Shown piece by piece: positions 1 through 11,603 of a stretch of 64,000 nt of DNA. The notes beneath the pieces were generated by a model. That model saw nothing but the letters and a program-made list of their open reading frames with translations. It did no database searches and had not been told where the DNA came from. Positions within the stretch are counted from its first letter, which is position 1. Each line of letters begins with the position of its first letter. Made by a program: the position numbers and the translations under genes. Location: the NCBI RefSeq assembly GCF_033115175.1, contig NC_084831.1, positions 13,927,138 through 13,991,137 of the forward strand. The letters are read 5' to 3'. Origin of the DNA: Lepus europaeus. Lineage: Eukaryota > Chordata > Mammalia > Lagomorpha > Leporidae.

Positions 1-139
1 GGGCCATCTTCTACTGCTTTCCCAGGCCATAGCAGAGAGCTAGACTGGAAGTGGAGCAGCTGGGACTTGAACCAGCGTCCATATGGGATGCCGGCACTGC
101 AGGTAGCAGCTTTATGTGCTTTGCCACAGGGCTGGTCCC
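1..139 (-). mobile_element. C-SINE, A-type, cut by window edge
   Basis: This is the 5' half of a reverse-orientation rabbit C-repeat. It runs from the conserved 'gccatcttctactgctttcc' block through the CATATGGGATGCCGGC tRNA-like head to the terminal GGGCTGGTCCC. The 3' half lies outside the window. Confidence 0.9.
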
Positions 140-690
140 ATGACTCCACTTTTAATTCCTTGTGTAAGCCTCTTTTTTCATGCTGTCCAACGTATAACGA
201 GGAATTCAACTTCCACAGTGTCAGGTAAACGCTCACCAACTACAGCCCCAAGACAGCCTCCATGACAGAGGCTGCGGTACTCGAGAACATTCCAGATGTT
301 CCCTTCCCCCCAACTCTAGCCCCTCGCAGGTGTGGCCTCTGGCTGCTCAAGCTGGTCTGCAGCACAGCAGTGCTGAGGGGCACTTCCAGGCTGACGTCTG
401 GGAAAGCCAGGTGTCACCCGCAGCCGTTCCAGCCCCCTAGGTGCCACCCGCAGTGGTTCCAGCCCCCCAGGTGATACCTGCAGTGGCTCAGCAGCCTGGT
501 GGCTGAGCCATGGGCTAGGGGATCTGTCCTGGAACCTGTGAGTCCCCAGGGGGCCTAAGGAGTGAGAAATACCTTCTATGGTTCTAAGCCTCTGACAATG
601 GAGATTGCCTGGTCCATGCTAAGAGCCATCCAGGCACCTTCCCCCTTGAGAAGGCAATTTACTTCCAGCGCTAGATGCGTGTCACCAGCT
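140..690. other. Intergenic, no gene seen; contains a 3 x 30-bp minisatellite
   Basis: No exon or known repeat is recognised here apart from a short tandem array at 411-500. In that array GTGYCACCCGCAG...TTCCAGCCCCC(C/T)AG recurs with a 30-bp period starting at 411, 441 and 471, and the third unit is degenerate. The 70-residue open frame across it has no recognisable domain and is not called. Confidence 0.5.
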
Positions 691-1160
691 GAACTGTGTC
701 ACCTCCCCGGCCTTCCTTCCTAGGTGGAGGACTGGACGGTCAGGACCTCAGAATATGACCGTACTTGGAAATAGGTTTTGTGTGTTGGTAAGATGCGTCA
801 TTAGTGTGGGTCCTAATCCGGCAGGACCAGGTCCCTTGAAAAAGAGGAAATTGGGTGCAGTCCCGCAGGCAGGGAGAATGGCGTTTGAAGAGCAAGGCAG
901 AGGTCTGGATGGTGCTTCTGCCAATGAAGGGACACACACGGGCACAGAGAGACCTGTCGTAGATGGAGCCACCCAAGAGCGCACCTTCGGCCTCTGCCCC
1001 CACAACCACAAGACCACCAATGTCCAGCGTTTCAGCCTTTCAGGGGAACCCAGTACAAAGCCAGAGCAGTCCACCCCAGCCCTGAGGGTCCCTGGGAGCC
1101 TCCTGCCCTGCGCCCAGTCTGGCTCCTCTCCTGGGGCAGTGAATCTCAGGCCCGAGTCAG
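690..1160 (+). mobile_element. MLT1-like LTR (old MaLR)
   Basis: Diverged blocks match the MLT1 LTR pattern: an ACCTCAGAATATGACC..TTGGAAATAGG stretch at 747-775, 'GGGTCCTAATCC' near 808, and an ACACACGGGCACAGAGAG stretch near 930. The same arrangement recurs at 54100-54560 on this strand and at 30560-30990 on the other strand. The family name is from memory of the consensus and the ends are approximate. Confidence 0.5.
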
Positions 1161-1419
1161 GGTTCAGAGGCGTCCTCCTTGGGTGCTTCCTGGCCTTGGG
1201 TTAGACAGCCCAGCTCTGGGATCCATGTTAGTACAGCAGGCAGAGCAGCTTGGCCTCCGGGCGCCCTGGTGGCCCAGGCCCTGGGGTGAGGTCCAGGCAC
1301 AGGCAGTAGAAGTGCCTTAGCACTCGGGCACTCTGCTGGCACCAGACAAGCTCTCTACATTTTACCACAGCCAGCTTCAAAGTAAAGCTGAGCTGACAGA
1401 GTCCCCGCGTGGCTCACCC

Positions 1420-2340
1420 CCACAGTACACACGCTCCACCAACATCCACAGCACATCTGTTACCATCAATGAGCGGACGCTGACACGTCCCTATCAAACA
1501 AAGTCAACGTTGACATTATGGGACACTTTCGGGATAGCACCTGCTCTGGCTTTGGCAAATGTACAGTGACCCATATCCACCCTTGTAGAATCACCCACCC
1601 CGGTGTCCCTCTGTTGATCCCTCCTTCCTTCCAAAGCCCTGGCCCAGTGATGATTTTATGGCCTCTGTAGTTTTGCCTTTTCCAGAAAGTCATGTGGCTG
1701 GGATCACACAGCCTGCAGCCTTTGCACGTTTACCTAACGCCTTTACACCTCCTCCCTGATTTTTTTTTGACTTGAGAGTGCCTTTCATTTCATCTCCAAA
1801 TAACACTCCCTCATCTGGATGTGCCGTCGTCCCCGCGTCTACTCCCCTGGAAGGCCATGTGGGGTGTTCCCTCTGTTGGCACTCAGGATCTAAGCAGCAG
1901 CTATCCACATGGTGGGCTGGCTTTGTGCCTGCACATTGTGGGGGATATCAAGGCGCTCAAGGGCTGGGCCGTTGGGCAAGGGTCCGCGTTCAGCTCTGTA
2001 GGTGCCTGCCGAGCTTCCTTCCACAGTGGCTGCCCCACTCGGCGTTCACACCAACGGTGACTGAGGATTGCTGTTGCTCCACGCCAGCACCAGCCTGTGG
2101 TGGTGTCGGTGTTTTGGCCACCAGCCGTTCTAACAGGTGTGACGGTGTCTCATCGTTTGGTGTTATGCTCTCCCGTGATGTGTGATGTTGAGCGTCATTA
2201 CGTGTGTCTGCCACCTGTATTGGCTCTGTTGGTGAAGCATCTGTCCAGATGTTTCGCCACATTTTTTGATTGGGCAGCTCCTTTGTTCTATACTTTTGAG
2301 TTTTAAGAATTCTTCGCATATTTTGGATAGCATTCCTCAC
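1420..2340 (-). mobile_element. Old L1 (L1M-type) 3' UTR fragments
   Basis: The block 1440-1530 is a recognisable reverse complement of 29865-29970 (CATAATGTCAAC, CTTTGATAGGGA, TCATTGATGGTAACAG), an L1M 3' UTR landmark. The continuation to about 2340 has the base composition and phrases of old L1 3' UTR in reverse. It is heavily mutated and non-coding. Confidence 0.45.
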
Positions 2341-2438
2341 GAGTTATATCTGTGAAAGACCTAACTTGCACTCCCTCTTCTCTTTTCCCTTCCTCCCATC
2401 ATCCTGTTTGCTTCCTTTTAGGCAGTTATTACAATCTT

Positions 2439-2477
2439 TTTTAAAAAAATTTATTTCATTTATTTGAAAGACAGAGT

Positions 2478-2512
<35 letters not shown>

Positions 2513-2778
2513 CTTCCATTTGCTGGTTCACTCCCTAAATGGCCTCTATGGCTTGAGCTGGGCCAGAATGAAGCCAGGAGCCACGAGTTTCCTCTGGGTC
2601 TCCCAATGTGGGTACAGGGGCCTAAGCACTTGGGCCATTGTCTGCTGTTTCCCAGGTGCATTAACAGGGAGCTGGACCAGAAGAGGAGCAGCCGGGACAT
2701 GAACCGGTGCCTGTATGGGATGCCGGTGCCACAGGCTGGGGCTTTAACTCACTGTGCCACAGCCCCAGCCCCAGTCAA
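2439..2778 (-). mobile_element. C-SINE, A-type
   Basis: Full-length reverse copy with a (GA)n tract at 2483-2511 and the head at 2715-2775. The target-site duplication TACAATCTT flanks it at 2430-2438 and 2779-2787. Confidence 0.93.
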
Positions 2779-2789
2779 TACAATCTTGA

Positions 2790-3360
2790 GTGCCGAGTTT
2801 ACTTAGGTGTGTTTTATTTATAGGTGAACATTGGATGTGTGCGGCCATGTTGGGAAGGGAAAACCATCCTACTTTGCTCGTCTTCTCCACTTCTTGCCTG
2901 CACCAGGAGAGATGTGAATCCAGATTGTTTGGCAGCAGGTGTCAAGAGGTTGTTGGAAGGGCAAGAGAGGTTCAGGGGAAGCAGCTCAGAAGATAATGGG
3001 GGGGAGGGAGAAGAGTAAGGGAGCGAGTGCTCCGGTCGGGAGGCAGGTCTGACACCTCTGCAGGGAGAGGGAAGGAGCGGAGCTGTGTAGGAGGAGGGTC
3101 TCACTGCAGGCGGCTTGGAGAAGCCTCTGCTGATGTGACGGGGCGTCCCACGTGACGAGTGCCTGCCAGCAGAGTCTTGTATCGGGACGGAATGGCTGGG
3201 CTTTCATTCCCTGCCAAGCTCCCCGTGGCGACACCACTGGGGACATGGCATTGTCATGAGTCCTGGAGACTCTCCTAGGTGCTGTGCAGCAACTGCTCTC
3301 ACTGAACAGGTCTCCTTTGAAGGGACAGCTGAGTGGTGCACGCCAACCCCGTCACAGTGG
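2790..3360. other. Intergenic, nothing recognised
   Basis: Mixed-composition sequence without splice-bounded exons or known repeat landmarks. The open frames here (up to 96 residues) overlap on both strands and show no domain. Confidence 0.4.
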
Positions 3361-4480
3361 ATTGGAATAGATTTTACTACAGCAATGGAGCCATGTTTGC
3401 TGGTTAGTGGGGTCAGGTGCATTACAGTTTTAAGCATACAGAGCAGAACAACGGGAACTCTCTCCATTGCTGGCGGGAACGTAGACGGAAAGGATCACTT
3501 CGGAAAACTGTTTGACCTGCCTTTGTCAAATGAAATGCACTCTTATCTTTTCAGGAACAATTCATCTCCTGGATGTTTATCCAAGAGAAATGAAAACTCA
3601 GTGTGTTTACAGATATTTGTAGAAGAATGTTCAGGGTGGGCCCGTGCTGTGGCACAGCAGGTAAAGGTGCTGCCTGTGGTGCTGGCATCCCACATGGGCA
3701 CTGGTTCAAGTCTCGGCTGATCCACTTCCCATCCATCCCCCTGCTAATGTGCCTGGGAAAGAGCAGAAAATGACCCAAGTCCTTGGGCCCTCACACCTAC
3801 ATGGGAGACCTGGAAGAAGCTCCTGGTCTCCTAGCTTCGGCCTGACCCAGCCTTGGCCAGTGCAGCCATTTGAGGAGCAAACCAATGGATGGAAGCGCTC
3901 TCTCTCTCTCTCTCTCGCTCTCTCTCTCTCTTTGCCTAACCTTCTATATAACCCTGAATTTTAAATAAAAGATAAGTCTTAGAAAAAGGAATGTTCATGA
4001 CAATTGGATCCGAAACATCCCAAGCTGGAAATAGTTGAAATGCCCATTGCAAGGAGAATGGTTAATCAAATCATAGTGAGGCATACCATAGGACACATAG
4101 CAAACAGATGAGCAAGGTACACCTTGTGCTATTGCAAAGTTAGCACTTCCCATTAAAGTTATGCTGTATGCTTTATAATACTGGAAGCATGAAGAAGGAC
4201 ATAGTAAGAACATATTAGTCATATGTACAACATGCATGAACCATACCACGATTATATTGAAGGAAAGGGACAATAGCAGTGTAGGCATGATATCCAATCC
4301 TTTTATTGGAAATACTACAGGAGGAACACTGGCATAAAGGGGAAAGACTCAGAACAACACAATTCAGGTGCGAGTGGCCGAACTGCGCCTTCCCAGTGTT
4401 GTGTGTTGGAAGCCTTTCCCCACGACCTCACAATGGGACCATACGTGGACACAGGTGTGGACACAGTAGCATGAGTTCAC
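3360..4480 (+). mobile_element. Old L1 3' UTR-like sequence interrupted by a SINE
   Basis: A-rich phrases typical of ancient L1 3' ends occur at 3440-3630 (AACTCTCTCCATTGCTGGCGG, 'aaatgaaaactcagtgtg') and continue at 3990-4250 after the SINE at 3634-3988. Family assignment is uncertain. No reading frame survives. Confidence 0.35.
3634..3988 (+). mobile_element. C-SINE, A-type
   Basis: Forward copy with its head at 3635, a (CT)n tract at 3899-3930 and an AAATAAAAGATAAG tail. The target-site duplication GAATGTTCA lies at 3625-3633 and 3989-3997. Confidence 0.93.
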
Positions 4481-4955
4481 AGGGCGAAGAGACCACAGAA
4501 GAATACAGCCCTGGTGCTGATACCAGGCTTCTAGCCTGCAAAATGCTGAGAAAATGCATTTCTATTGTGTCAGCCCCCTAGTCGGAGAGTCTTTGTGGTG
4601 GGTGTCCCCAAGAAACGAAAGCACCCATGAGGGCCTTGGCTGGGAAGGACCAGGAGGGAATGTTCCCAAGAAGGAAGTGTATAGCGTGGTGGTGCAGGTG
4701 ATGAGTGTGCCTGTTTGTCAGACTCGCTCAGCTAAGGCGTCTGTGTTTCAATGTGTGCACATTTAGCATCTAGGGAGACCTGAGCGATGACCAACTTGCT
4801 CTAACCGTGTGCCTGCCTGGACTCCACGGCGTCTTCTGGAAGCTGAGACCCAGGTATCTGATGCTCTGAGTTCTTGCCTAAGGAGCTTGAGCCACTTCTC
4901 CAGGGGTGCGTTTGCCTCCCATCTGCCCAGAGCGTCATTCTCTTCAAGGAAGAGG
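4480..4955. other. Intergenic, nothing recognised
   Basis: No exon or repeat family is recognised. The open frames at 4306-4581 and 4554-4766 have no domain and no splice context. Confidence 0.4.
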
Positions 4956-4959
4956 ATTT

Positions 4960-5056
4960 GGCTGAAGCAGAAGCAGAAGAGCCAAGACGCAAGCCAGATG
5001 TTCCGTTATGGGTGTGGGTGACCCAAGCAGAGGCTTAACCATTGCACTGCAGGACT
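4960..5056 (-). mobile_element. Diverged C-SINE remnant
   Basis: The sequence GAAGCAGAAGAGCCAAGACGC..., then GGCTTAACCATTGCACTGCAG and GGTCCCC, follows the order of the reverse A-type head. It is heavily mutated and lacks the 3' half. Confidence 0.45.
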
Positions 5057-5119
5057 GGTCCCCAAAGTGTGCTCTGTGACTCACTGGACCTGTAGCTCAC
5101 TTTCTTTTCTTCTTCATTC

Positions 5120-5453
5120 CAAAAATATCTATTAGATTTATTTATTTCAGAGAGAGAGGGAGGGAGGCGGAGAGAGACAGAGACAGAGAGACAGAGATAT
5201 CTTCCATCTGCTGGTTCACTCCCCAAATGGACACAACAGCCAGGGCTGGGCCAGGTCGAAGCCAGGAGCCAGGAGTTTCATCTGGGTCTCCCACGTGGGT
5301 GGCAGGGGTCTAAGTACTTGGGCCATCTTCCACTGCTTCCCAGGAACAATAGCAGGAAGCCAGATTGGAAGTGGAGCAGCCAGGACTCAAACTGGCCCCC
5401 GGATGGGATACCATGGCTGTGGCTTAACCCACTATATCACAGCCCCAACCCCA
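5120..5453 (-). mobile_element. C-SINE, A-type
   Basis: Reverse copy: TAGATTTATTTATTT tail at 5132, a GA-rich tract to 5198, 'ccatctgctggttcactcc' at 5205, and the head ending in CACAGCCCCAACCCC at 5452. Confidence 0.92.
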
Positions 5454-6056
5454 TTGTATCTCACTTTCAACATGAAGTAAGGGCATCCTGTTATCAGAAT
5501 GTGCTATGAGATTTGGTGTGGAAACTGCATATAGTGGAAAGGAATGAGCTTATATGAGCTACTGAAGGCTTAAACTAGGTGGACCCCATCTACGTGCCCA
5601 TTGGCTTCGTGTAGATTCCTGCATCCACAGAGACTTGCTGCTCTCTGGGCCAGATTCTGGGCGAACAGTGCTCCAGGTCTATTTTCTCTCTGTGAATGCT
5701 GGGAATCTACCACTCATTTATTTGCTCCGTTGGTCTTCAGTTTGGCCCATCAAGCATAGAAAACACGCAGTCCCAGTCAGCTTTCTGCCACTGAGCGTGA
5801 ACCTCACTTGTTCCCACCTGTTACAAGGGAAGACTATCAGTGTAGCTCCATCCTAAAACTGAGGGAAAATGTGGAATAAATTGACCAGGGGATTATGTAT
5901 GAATTCTGGTAATGTAGTCAAGAATTGGGAAATGGGTGTCTCATTCTGGACATAAAAGTTGGACCCGGAAGCTCCGCTGGCCAATTGCTCGGTGGCACTC
6001 CCTGTAGACTGACCATCTCTTAGACTGAGACAGCACCAGGTTAGAATTCTCATGCT

Positions 6057-6712
6057 GGGGCCGGCACTGTGGTGTAGCAGGTAAAGCTACCACCTGCCGT
6101 GCCCGCATCCCATATGGGCGCCAGTTCGAGTCCTGGCTGCTCCACTGCTCCCTGTTATAACCTGGGAAAGCAGTAGAAGATGTCACAAGTGCTTGGGCCC
6201 CTGTACCCATGTGGGAGACCTGGAAGAAGCTCCTGGCTCTTGGCTTTGGATCAGCTCAGCTCCAGCTGAGTGAACCAGCAGATAGAAGACCTCTCTCTCT
6301 CTCTCTTTCTCTCTCTGCCTCTGCCTCTCTGTAACTGCCTTTCAAATAAATAAATAAATAAATCTTTTTTTGTTTGTTTGTTTTTGACAGGTAGAGTTAC
6401 AGACAGTGAGAGAGAGAGACAGAGAGAAAGGTCTTCCTTCCATTGGTTCACCCCTCAAATGGCCGCTCCAGCCGGTGCTGCACCGATCCGAAGCCACGAG
6501 CCAGGTGCTTCCTCCTGGTCTCCCATGCAGGTGCAGGGGCCCAAGCACCTGGGCCATCCTCCACTGCCCTCCCGGGCCACAGCAGAGAGCTGGACTGGAA
6601 GAGGAGCAACTGGGACTAGAACCCAGTACCCATATGGGATGCCGGCGCCACAGGCAGAGGATTAACCAAGTGAGTCACGGCGCCGGCCAATAAATAAATC
6701 TTTTTTAAAAAA
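6057..6712 (+). mobile_element. C-SINE, A-type, with a second SINE nested in its tail
   Basis: Forward copy; the body ends near 6350 and the tail resumes after the nested element at 6689-6712. The outer duplication GAATTCTCATGCT (6044-6056) matches 6713-6725 at 11 of 13 bases. Arm 2 of the palindrome has the equivalent empty site. Confidence 0.92.
6371..6688 (-). mobile_element. C-SINE, B-type, nested
   Basis: Reverse B-type copy, starting at TTTTTGACAGGTAGAGTTACAG and ending GGCGCCGGCC. It is inserted in the AAATAAATCTTTTTT tail of the A-type element at 6057, and the target AATAAATAAATCTTTTTT is repeated at 6689-6706. Confidence 0.93.
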
Positions 6713-6750
6713 GAATTTTCCTGCTAGAAGCACACACTGCTTGTGTCTCC

Positions 6751-6771
6751 CTGTGTGGTCTACGCCTTACT
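6751..6771 (+). repeat. Likely single-copy seed of the 19.6-22.3 kb satellite
   Basis: CTGTGTGGTCTACGCCTTAC resembles the reverse complement of the satellite unit (TGTGTGTCTATGCCGTGAG). On its left TTAGAATTCTC..GCACACACTGC matches arm 2 just outside the 22.29-kb edge of the satellite. On its right GTGAGGTTGCCGAATC matches arm 2 just outside the 19.606-kb edge. Confidence 0.55.
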
Positions 6772-7369
6772 GGGCCCCTTTGTAGTAGTGAGGTTGCCGA
6801 ATCAAAAGCTAAATGCATCTACAAGGGAGAACGTCTGAGAGTGTGTGCGCCACAGTTTCTCTGCACCATACACGGTCATCACTGGAGGTGGAAGACCGGG
6901 GCTTTGTCTTACTGTACTCATTGCTCACCTCTGTCCTCCATCTCCACTCCCAATTCACCCTTCATGTGTGGACCGATTCATGGTTCCTTGAACAGTATTC
7001 TCTGCACGCACGAGTCTGTGACACAAATACTGTGCTGTCCATTTCCCGCTTTGTCTCTGCCAGGATTGTAAACTAGCAGGGGCTGCTGACTCCTGTGCCA
7101 AAACCAATCTGGAAAGACTACAGATCTGAAAGAGAAGCTTGACTTAAGGAAATAATCAAAGAACTTCCTGAAGCTTCACAGGAAGTAGGAAGCTGACCTT
7201 GACGTCTGGGTGTGGTTTGGGGGAGAGGGGTTTGGCTGTGCCCTGGAGCAGAGAATGGGCAGTTTTGGAGGAAGCCTTGTAAGTTCTGCTCTGCCTCCTC
7301 CGTTGCCCCTTCATGCTGGACCAAAGGCTCAGAAACTCACATTCTGTAAATGACATTAAGTCTGTCCAA

Positions 7370-7390
7370 CCCCCCCCCCCCCCCCCCCCC
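7370..7390. repeat. Poly(C) tract of 21 C
   Basis: An uninterrupted run of 21 cytosines follows TCTGTCCAA. The homologous place in arm 2 (near 19000) has no such run, so it arose after the duplication or is an assembly-sensitive homopolymer. Confidence 0.9.
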
Positions 7391-8042
7391 ACCGAGAAGA
7401 GCTGTTGCAAACAGAGGCCGGCTGCTCTGTGCGAATTCATTCATCCTGTCCTTTGTTGCTCCCTCCTGTTCTCCACCCACCCCAGGGATCAGCAGTGGGA
7501 TCAGCAGGCTGTTTCTGCCAGGAGTGCTACTTCCCAGGTGTTTAGTGATGTACCCTGATGGGACCCCCTGCCTGGGACTGGAGACGATGAGTAGCATCAA
7601 ATTTTGAACTTGTTGCCTCTCTGCTCCGTAAGTTTACCTTGAGGCACACAGACCGTATCCACCACAAAGCATGGAGTTTACTTTAACACATCCCATCTAA
7701 GACAGAATTGCCAGAACGCATGGTTAAGAAACTAGAAAATGATGCTAAGCATAGGCACGCAGAAAAGGCAAAATGTTCAGAAGGTAAGTTAACAAATCAG
7801 CAAAAAGAAAAAATGTGTAAGTATTAGTTACAAAGAACTAAACACTGAAATGAAATAGCTGTTTGAGCATGAATCAGAGAGATCAATGGTCAGATTGAGA
7901 AATCTTTCCAGGCTAAAATATGAAGCGAAAACTAGAGGTACAAAAAGAACGGAGAAAAGAGATGTATAGATACACCAGTGTACAAATAACAGATATTCTA
8001 GAACGGGAAAGCAAAAATGGAGGGATAGAAATATTCAAGGCA

Positions 8043-8331
8043 CTGGCTGGTGCTACGGCTCACTTGGCTAATCCTCCACCTGTGGCGCCGGTTCTGTCCC
8101 GGTTGCTCCTCTTCCAGTCAAGCTCTCTGCTGTGGCCTGGGAGTACAGTGGAGGATGACCCAGGTCCTTGGGCCCTGCACCTGCATGGGTGACCAGGAGG
8201 AAGCACCTGGCTCCTGGCTTTGGATCAGCGCAGCACCGGCCTTAGCGGCCTTTTGGGGAGTGAACCAATGGAAGGAAGACCTTTCTCTCTGTCTCTCTCT
8301 CTTTCTCACTAACTCTGCCTGTCAAAAAAAA
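8043..8331 (+). mobile_element. C-SINE, B-type
   Basis: Forward B-type copy that ends CTCTGCCTGTCAAAAAAAA. The perfect duplication ATTCAAGGCA flanks it at 8033-8042 and 8332-8341. Arm 2 lacks this insertion. Confidence 0.94.
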
Positions 8332-9865
8332 AATTCAAGGCAAAAAGGAATATAAAAGTCTCTAATTTAAGAAAGGTGAAAGGGCCTCAAAGTGCCAACA
8401 GATCAGCTAAAAAAGAACTGTCAAAAACACCTGCTGTATTGAAAGTTAATAACATCAAAGAAAAACAGGCACATTCTCTGCTTCCAGAGGGAATGTTCCA
8501 GGCAGAGATTAGGATCAGGTTAATGCCAGACTTCTCATTAGTAACATCAAATGTTAGACAAAAATTAGAGGGTGGTTCTCCAAAAACTAGCAATATTTAT
8601 CTGATTATAGCAGAGCTCCACAACGAGGGTATGCATGCAATTGTATGAGAGTGTTCTTATTGCAATGCTCTGCTGGTCCCAAGTAAACATCACTATTCCC
8701 AGGAGAATCTCAGGACACTGTTTAGATGAATATATTTGGTGTCAGAAGTCGGATTCATCCAGGTACAGTACATAGCATTAGCAATGGCACATTTTCTTAT
8801 TTAATGAATAATCTAGGATAATTTTATCATTGCATTAAATTAAGAGAATGTTATAAAAAGGACCATGTGTATGGTTTGAACAAAAGTTGCATGGAGGATG
8901 TTGGTAATATTCCCCTGGGAGGGCTGAAGGGTTCCCCCCGTCAAGCTCAGTCAAGTTAGCAGCAGCATCTATTGACGGAGAAACTTCTGCTAGAGCTGCG
9001 TCCTGTCAAGTGAGAAAGGACCAGCGTGACCAAGGCGTAATTAAGAGGGCAGGAGCCTGCTGTGATGCGATCTTGTTTCCACATCTACTTCTGCTCCACC
9101 TCCCTGATCTGTAGTGTGAATATCTGGTTATGGCATGGGGCTCTTCCTTGAGATTTCTGTGTGGTCTATACATCAGGTTCAAGGCTTGGTCCCTGAAATT
9201 TATATCAAGTTATTCAGCTTATCAGTTCCTATTTTTAGTAGCAGGAGAAAATTGGATTGGAGGAATCTATAATTTAGAATCCAGTGTACTCTACAGGTAG
9301 ATACTAATTTTTAAAATCCTGAAAAGCAATAAACAGAGCCATAGTCCAGTAACAGGTATACTATCACGTTTACTTAGGATTTGATTTCTTTCTGTAGTCA
9401 TACTGATTTTTAGTAAAGATAATTAAAGAAACCCCAATTTATGTGTAAAATAACTTTAGCTTTGTTAGATTTGGCTTGATTATTACATGAGTGCTATAAG
9501 AAAAGTGATTTATTTTACTAATCTCAGACTTGAAAACCTCTTGAGAGCATAACGTGAAACCAAGGCAGATATTAGATTTCTCCTATAGTAGTCAATCTCT
9601 TGTCTTTCCTGAGCCTACTAAGAAGTGAAAATTTTTATTTACTCATTGTATGTTGGAAACCTGGAATCAGCCATCCTATCATATTACCAAATATACCAAT
9701 GTTTCCAATTATATCCTTTTACAAGGAGAACAGATTCTTACTGAATTTATGCAAATTACCACATTGCCATACAAATAATCATGAATAATTTTTAAATTTT
9801 GGAACAATCAATGAGGATGAAAAGGTAAATACTAAAAATTTTGTATAAAACAAAAAAAATGCTGT

Positions 9866-10199
9866 AGAGGCCAGTGTTGTAGCATGTTGTGGTAAAGTCA
9901 CTGCCTACAACACCAGGATCATGGGTGTCACTTTGCATCCTGGCTGCTTCATTTCCAATGCAGCTCCCTACTGATGGCCTGGGAAAGCAGCGGAAGATGA
10001 CCCAAGTCCTTGGGCCCCTGCACCCACGTGGGAGACCTGGATGAAACTCTTAGCTCCTGGCTTCGGCTTGGCCCATGGTTGGCTGTTACAGCAATGTGAG
10101 GAGTGAACCAGCGGATGGAAGATCTCTTTCACTCTCTCTCTCTCAGTTTGACTTTCAAATAAGTAAGTAAATCTTTAACAAAAAAAAACCCTCCCTCAT
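9866..10199 (+). mobile_element. C-SINE, A-type
   Basis: Forward copy flanked by the duplication AAAAAAATGCTGTA, ending at 9865 and repeated after 10199. The tail is AAATAAGTAAGTAAATC. Confidence 0.93.
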
Positions 10200-11129
10200 T
10201 AAAAAAATGCTGTAAACTATTGGCAGCTTAGGCTAGAAATTTCCTTGATACGAGAAAGCAAAATATTTAAAAGGACCAATGCTGTTTTAAGTAAAAGACA
10301 TAAAATCCCATAATTTTGCCAGTTTATTCAGTCTCATGGAATTAATTCTTGTTATGTTTGAGCTTCTTTGTTTCATGATCTAATCAGTTTCAGAAATTTT
10401 TATTTTATCCATTGACGTCAAAGTTATCAGAAGCCTGTATGGGTAAGTACTTGTTTTACTTTTTCTAAAAATTTTATTGCAAATATTTTTATACAAGTAC
10501 CAAACTGTGTATGACAAAAGACTTAGACTAGCCATGTTTAAAATCAGTTATTTTCATGGCACACAGGATTTTAACAATCATGACTGATAGTGTTAGTCCA
10601 GAGCCATCACATTTTATAAATTTCACATAGTCTTTAGAACATTCACATCAATATTTACAATGTATCCATAGAAATATAACTTAAGGAGATTTACTGCTGT
10701 TCTGTTCTTTGGCAATCCTTCCTGTACAACCTAGTATACCAAGAAGCCTAAGTATTGAACATCTCTGCAAGATGAGAGACAAAGCCTCGGAGAGTCTCCA
10801 GGGGCCCCCTGGAAAAATCTAAAAATCAAAAGACTTGGTTTACAATTTGGATCCCAAGGAAGATTGCCAAAAATGTCAAAGGTTCAAGATATCTTAACAA
10901 AACAGAATCACAGATCATCAAGTGATAATATTCATTTAACTGGACTGATAATCAAAAGAATTAAAAAGCAAAAATGCACAAAAGAATTCTTAACCTCTGG
11001 TCAAGGTCAGTTTTACCAAGTAACAGAAAACCTAGAAGATCCCACCAACGCAGGAAATTATCCGGACAAAATACAGAATCCGTGTTTCCTGGGCCAGGTG
11101 CCTAAAGGTAAAGGAACACCTCCTGCGGT

Positions 11130-11340
11130 GTGGTCACTTCTCCTGGTGGGCAGCCCAGGGCCTAGCTGGCGGGCAGCCGTGGTGGGGGCGCTGGAGCGCA
11201 ATTGCACCTGCGGGCGACTGGGCCGGGCTGCGCGTGCGCATCCTTCCCAGTGGAACGCAAGTGCGCAGACTGGACCTGCAGCAGGAGGGTGGGCGCCCTG
11301 GGAATGTGAACACAGGGGACCCCACGGGACTGCCCACATC
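11130..11340. repeat. GC- and CpG-rich core shared with 45475-45710
   Basis: CpG-rich stretch with a TGCGCGTGCGCAT motif at about 11229-11241, which resembles an NRF1 site. It differs from 45475-45710 at only about 15 positions, whereas the flanking homology is near 70%. The 184-residue frame across it is disrupted in the other copy and is not called as a gene. Confidence 0.55.
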
Positions 11341-11603
11341 CACCGAGGAAAGCCAAGAGCAGTGAACAATTCTATTCCAGGATATTGGCACAAGGGTTTT
11401 TATCATCAGGGCATCTAATCTAGGGAATCAGACCTGGGGAGAAAAACTGACTTGTAGGAGCTGACTGCAAAGTGCAGGGAGAAAGGCAGTTATTCGGCAG
11501 AAATGGAAAACAGGAAAAGGTGCAGTGAGGGGAGGGCTTGGGAGGCTGGGGAACTTATAAGATACATTTCAGGATCAAGATCCAATACGCCCTGCAAATT
11601 TTT

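Larger units (their letters stand above)
9660..11345 (+). repeat. Segment with a partial direct copy at 44.27-45.72 kb
   Basis: After removing the SINE at 9866-10199, this segment aligns in the same orientation with 44270-45715. Shared phrases are ACCACATTGCCAT (9758) with ACCACATTACCAT (44379), 'ccagtttattcagtctcatgg' with 'ccagctcattccgtctcacg', and GGTGCCTAAAGGTAAAGGAAC, which is shared exactly. Identity is about 70% in the flanks and about 93% in the GC-rich part at 11130-11340. Confidence 0.7.

Noticed and set aside
8735-8765. Primer-binding-site-like TTTGGTGTCAGAAG, also in reverse near 16535
   Set aside because: It resembles a leucine-tRNA ERVL binding site, but no LTR boundary can be placed next to it. 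The similarity is explained as part of the shared palindrome block, so it is kept only as a hint that the arms may be retroelement-derived.
10864-11418. 184-residue forward frame over the CpG-rich core
   Set aside because: The direct copy at 45.4 kb reads a different frame and start, and there is no domain or splice support.
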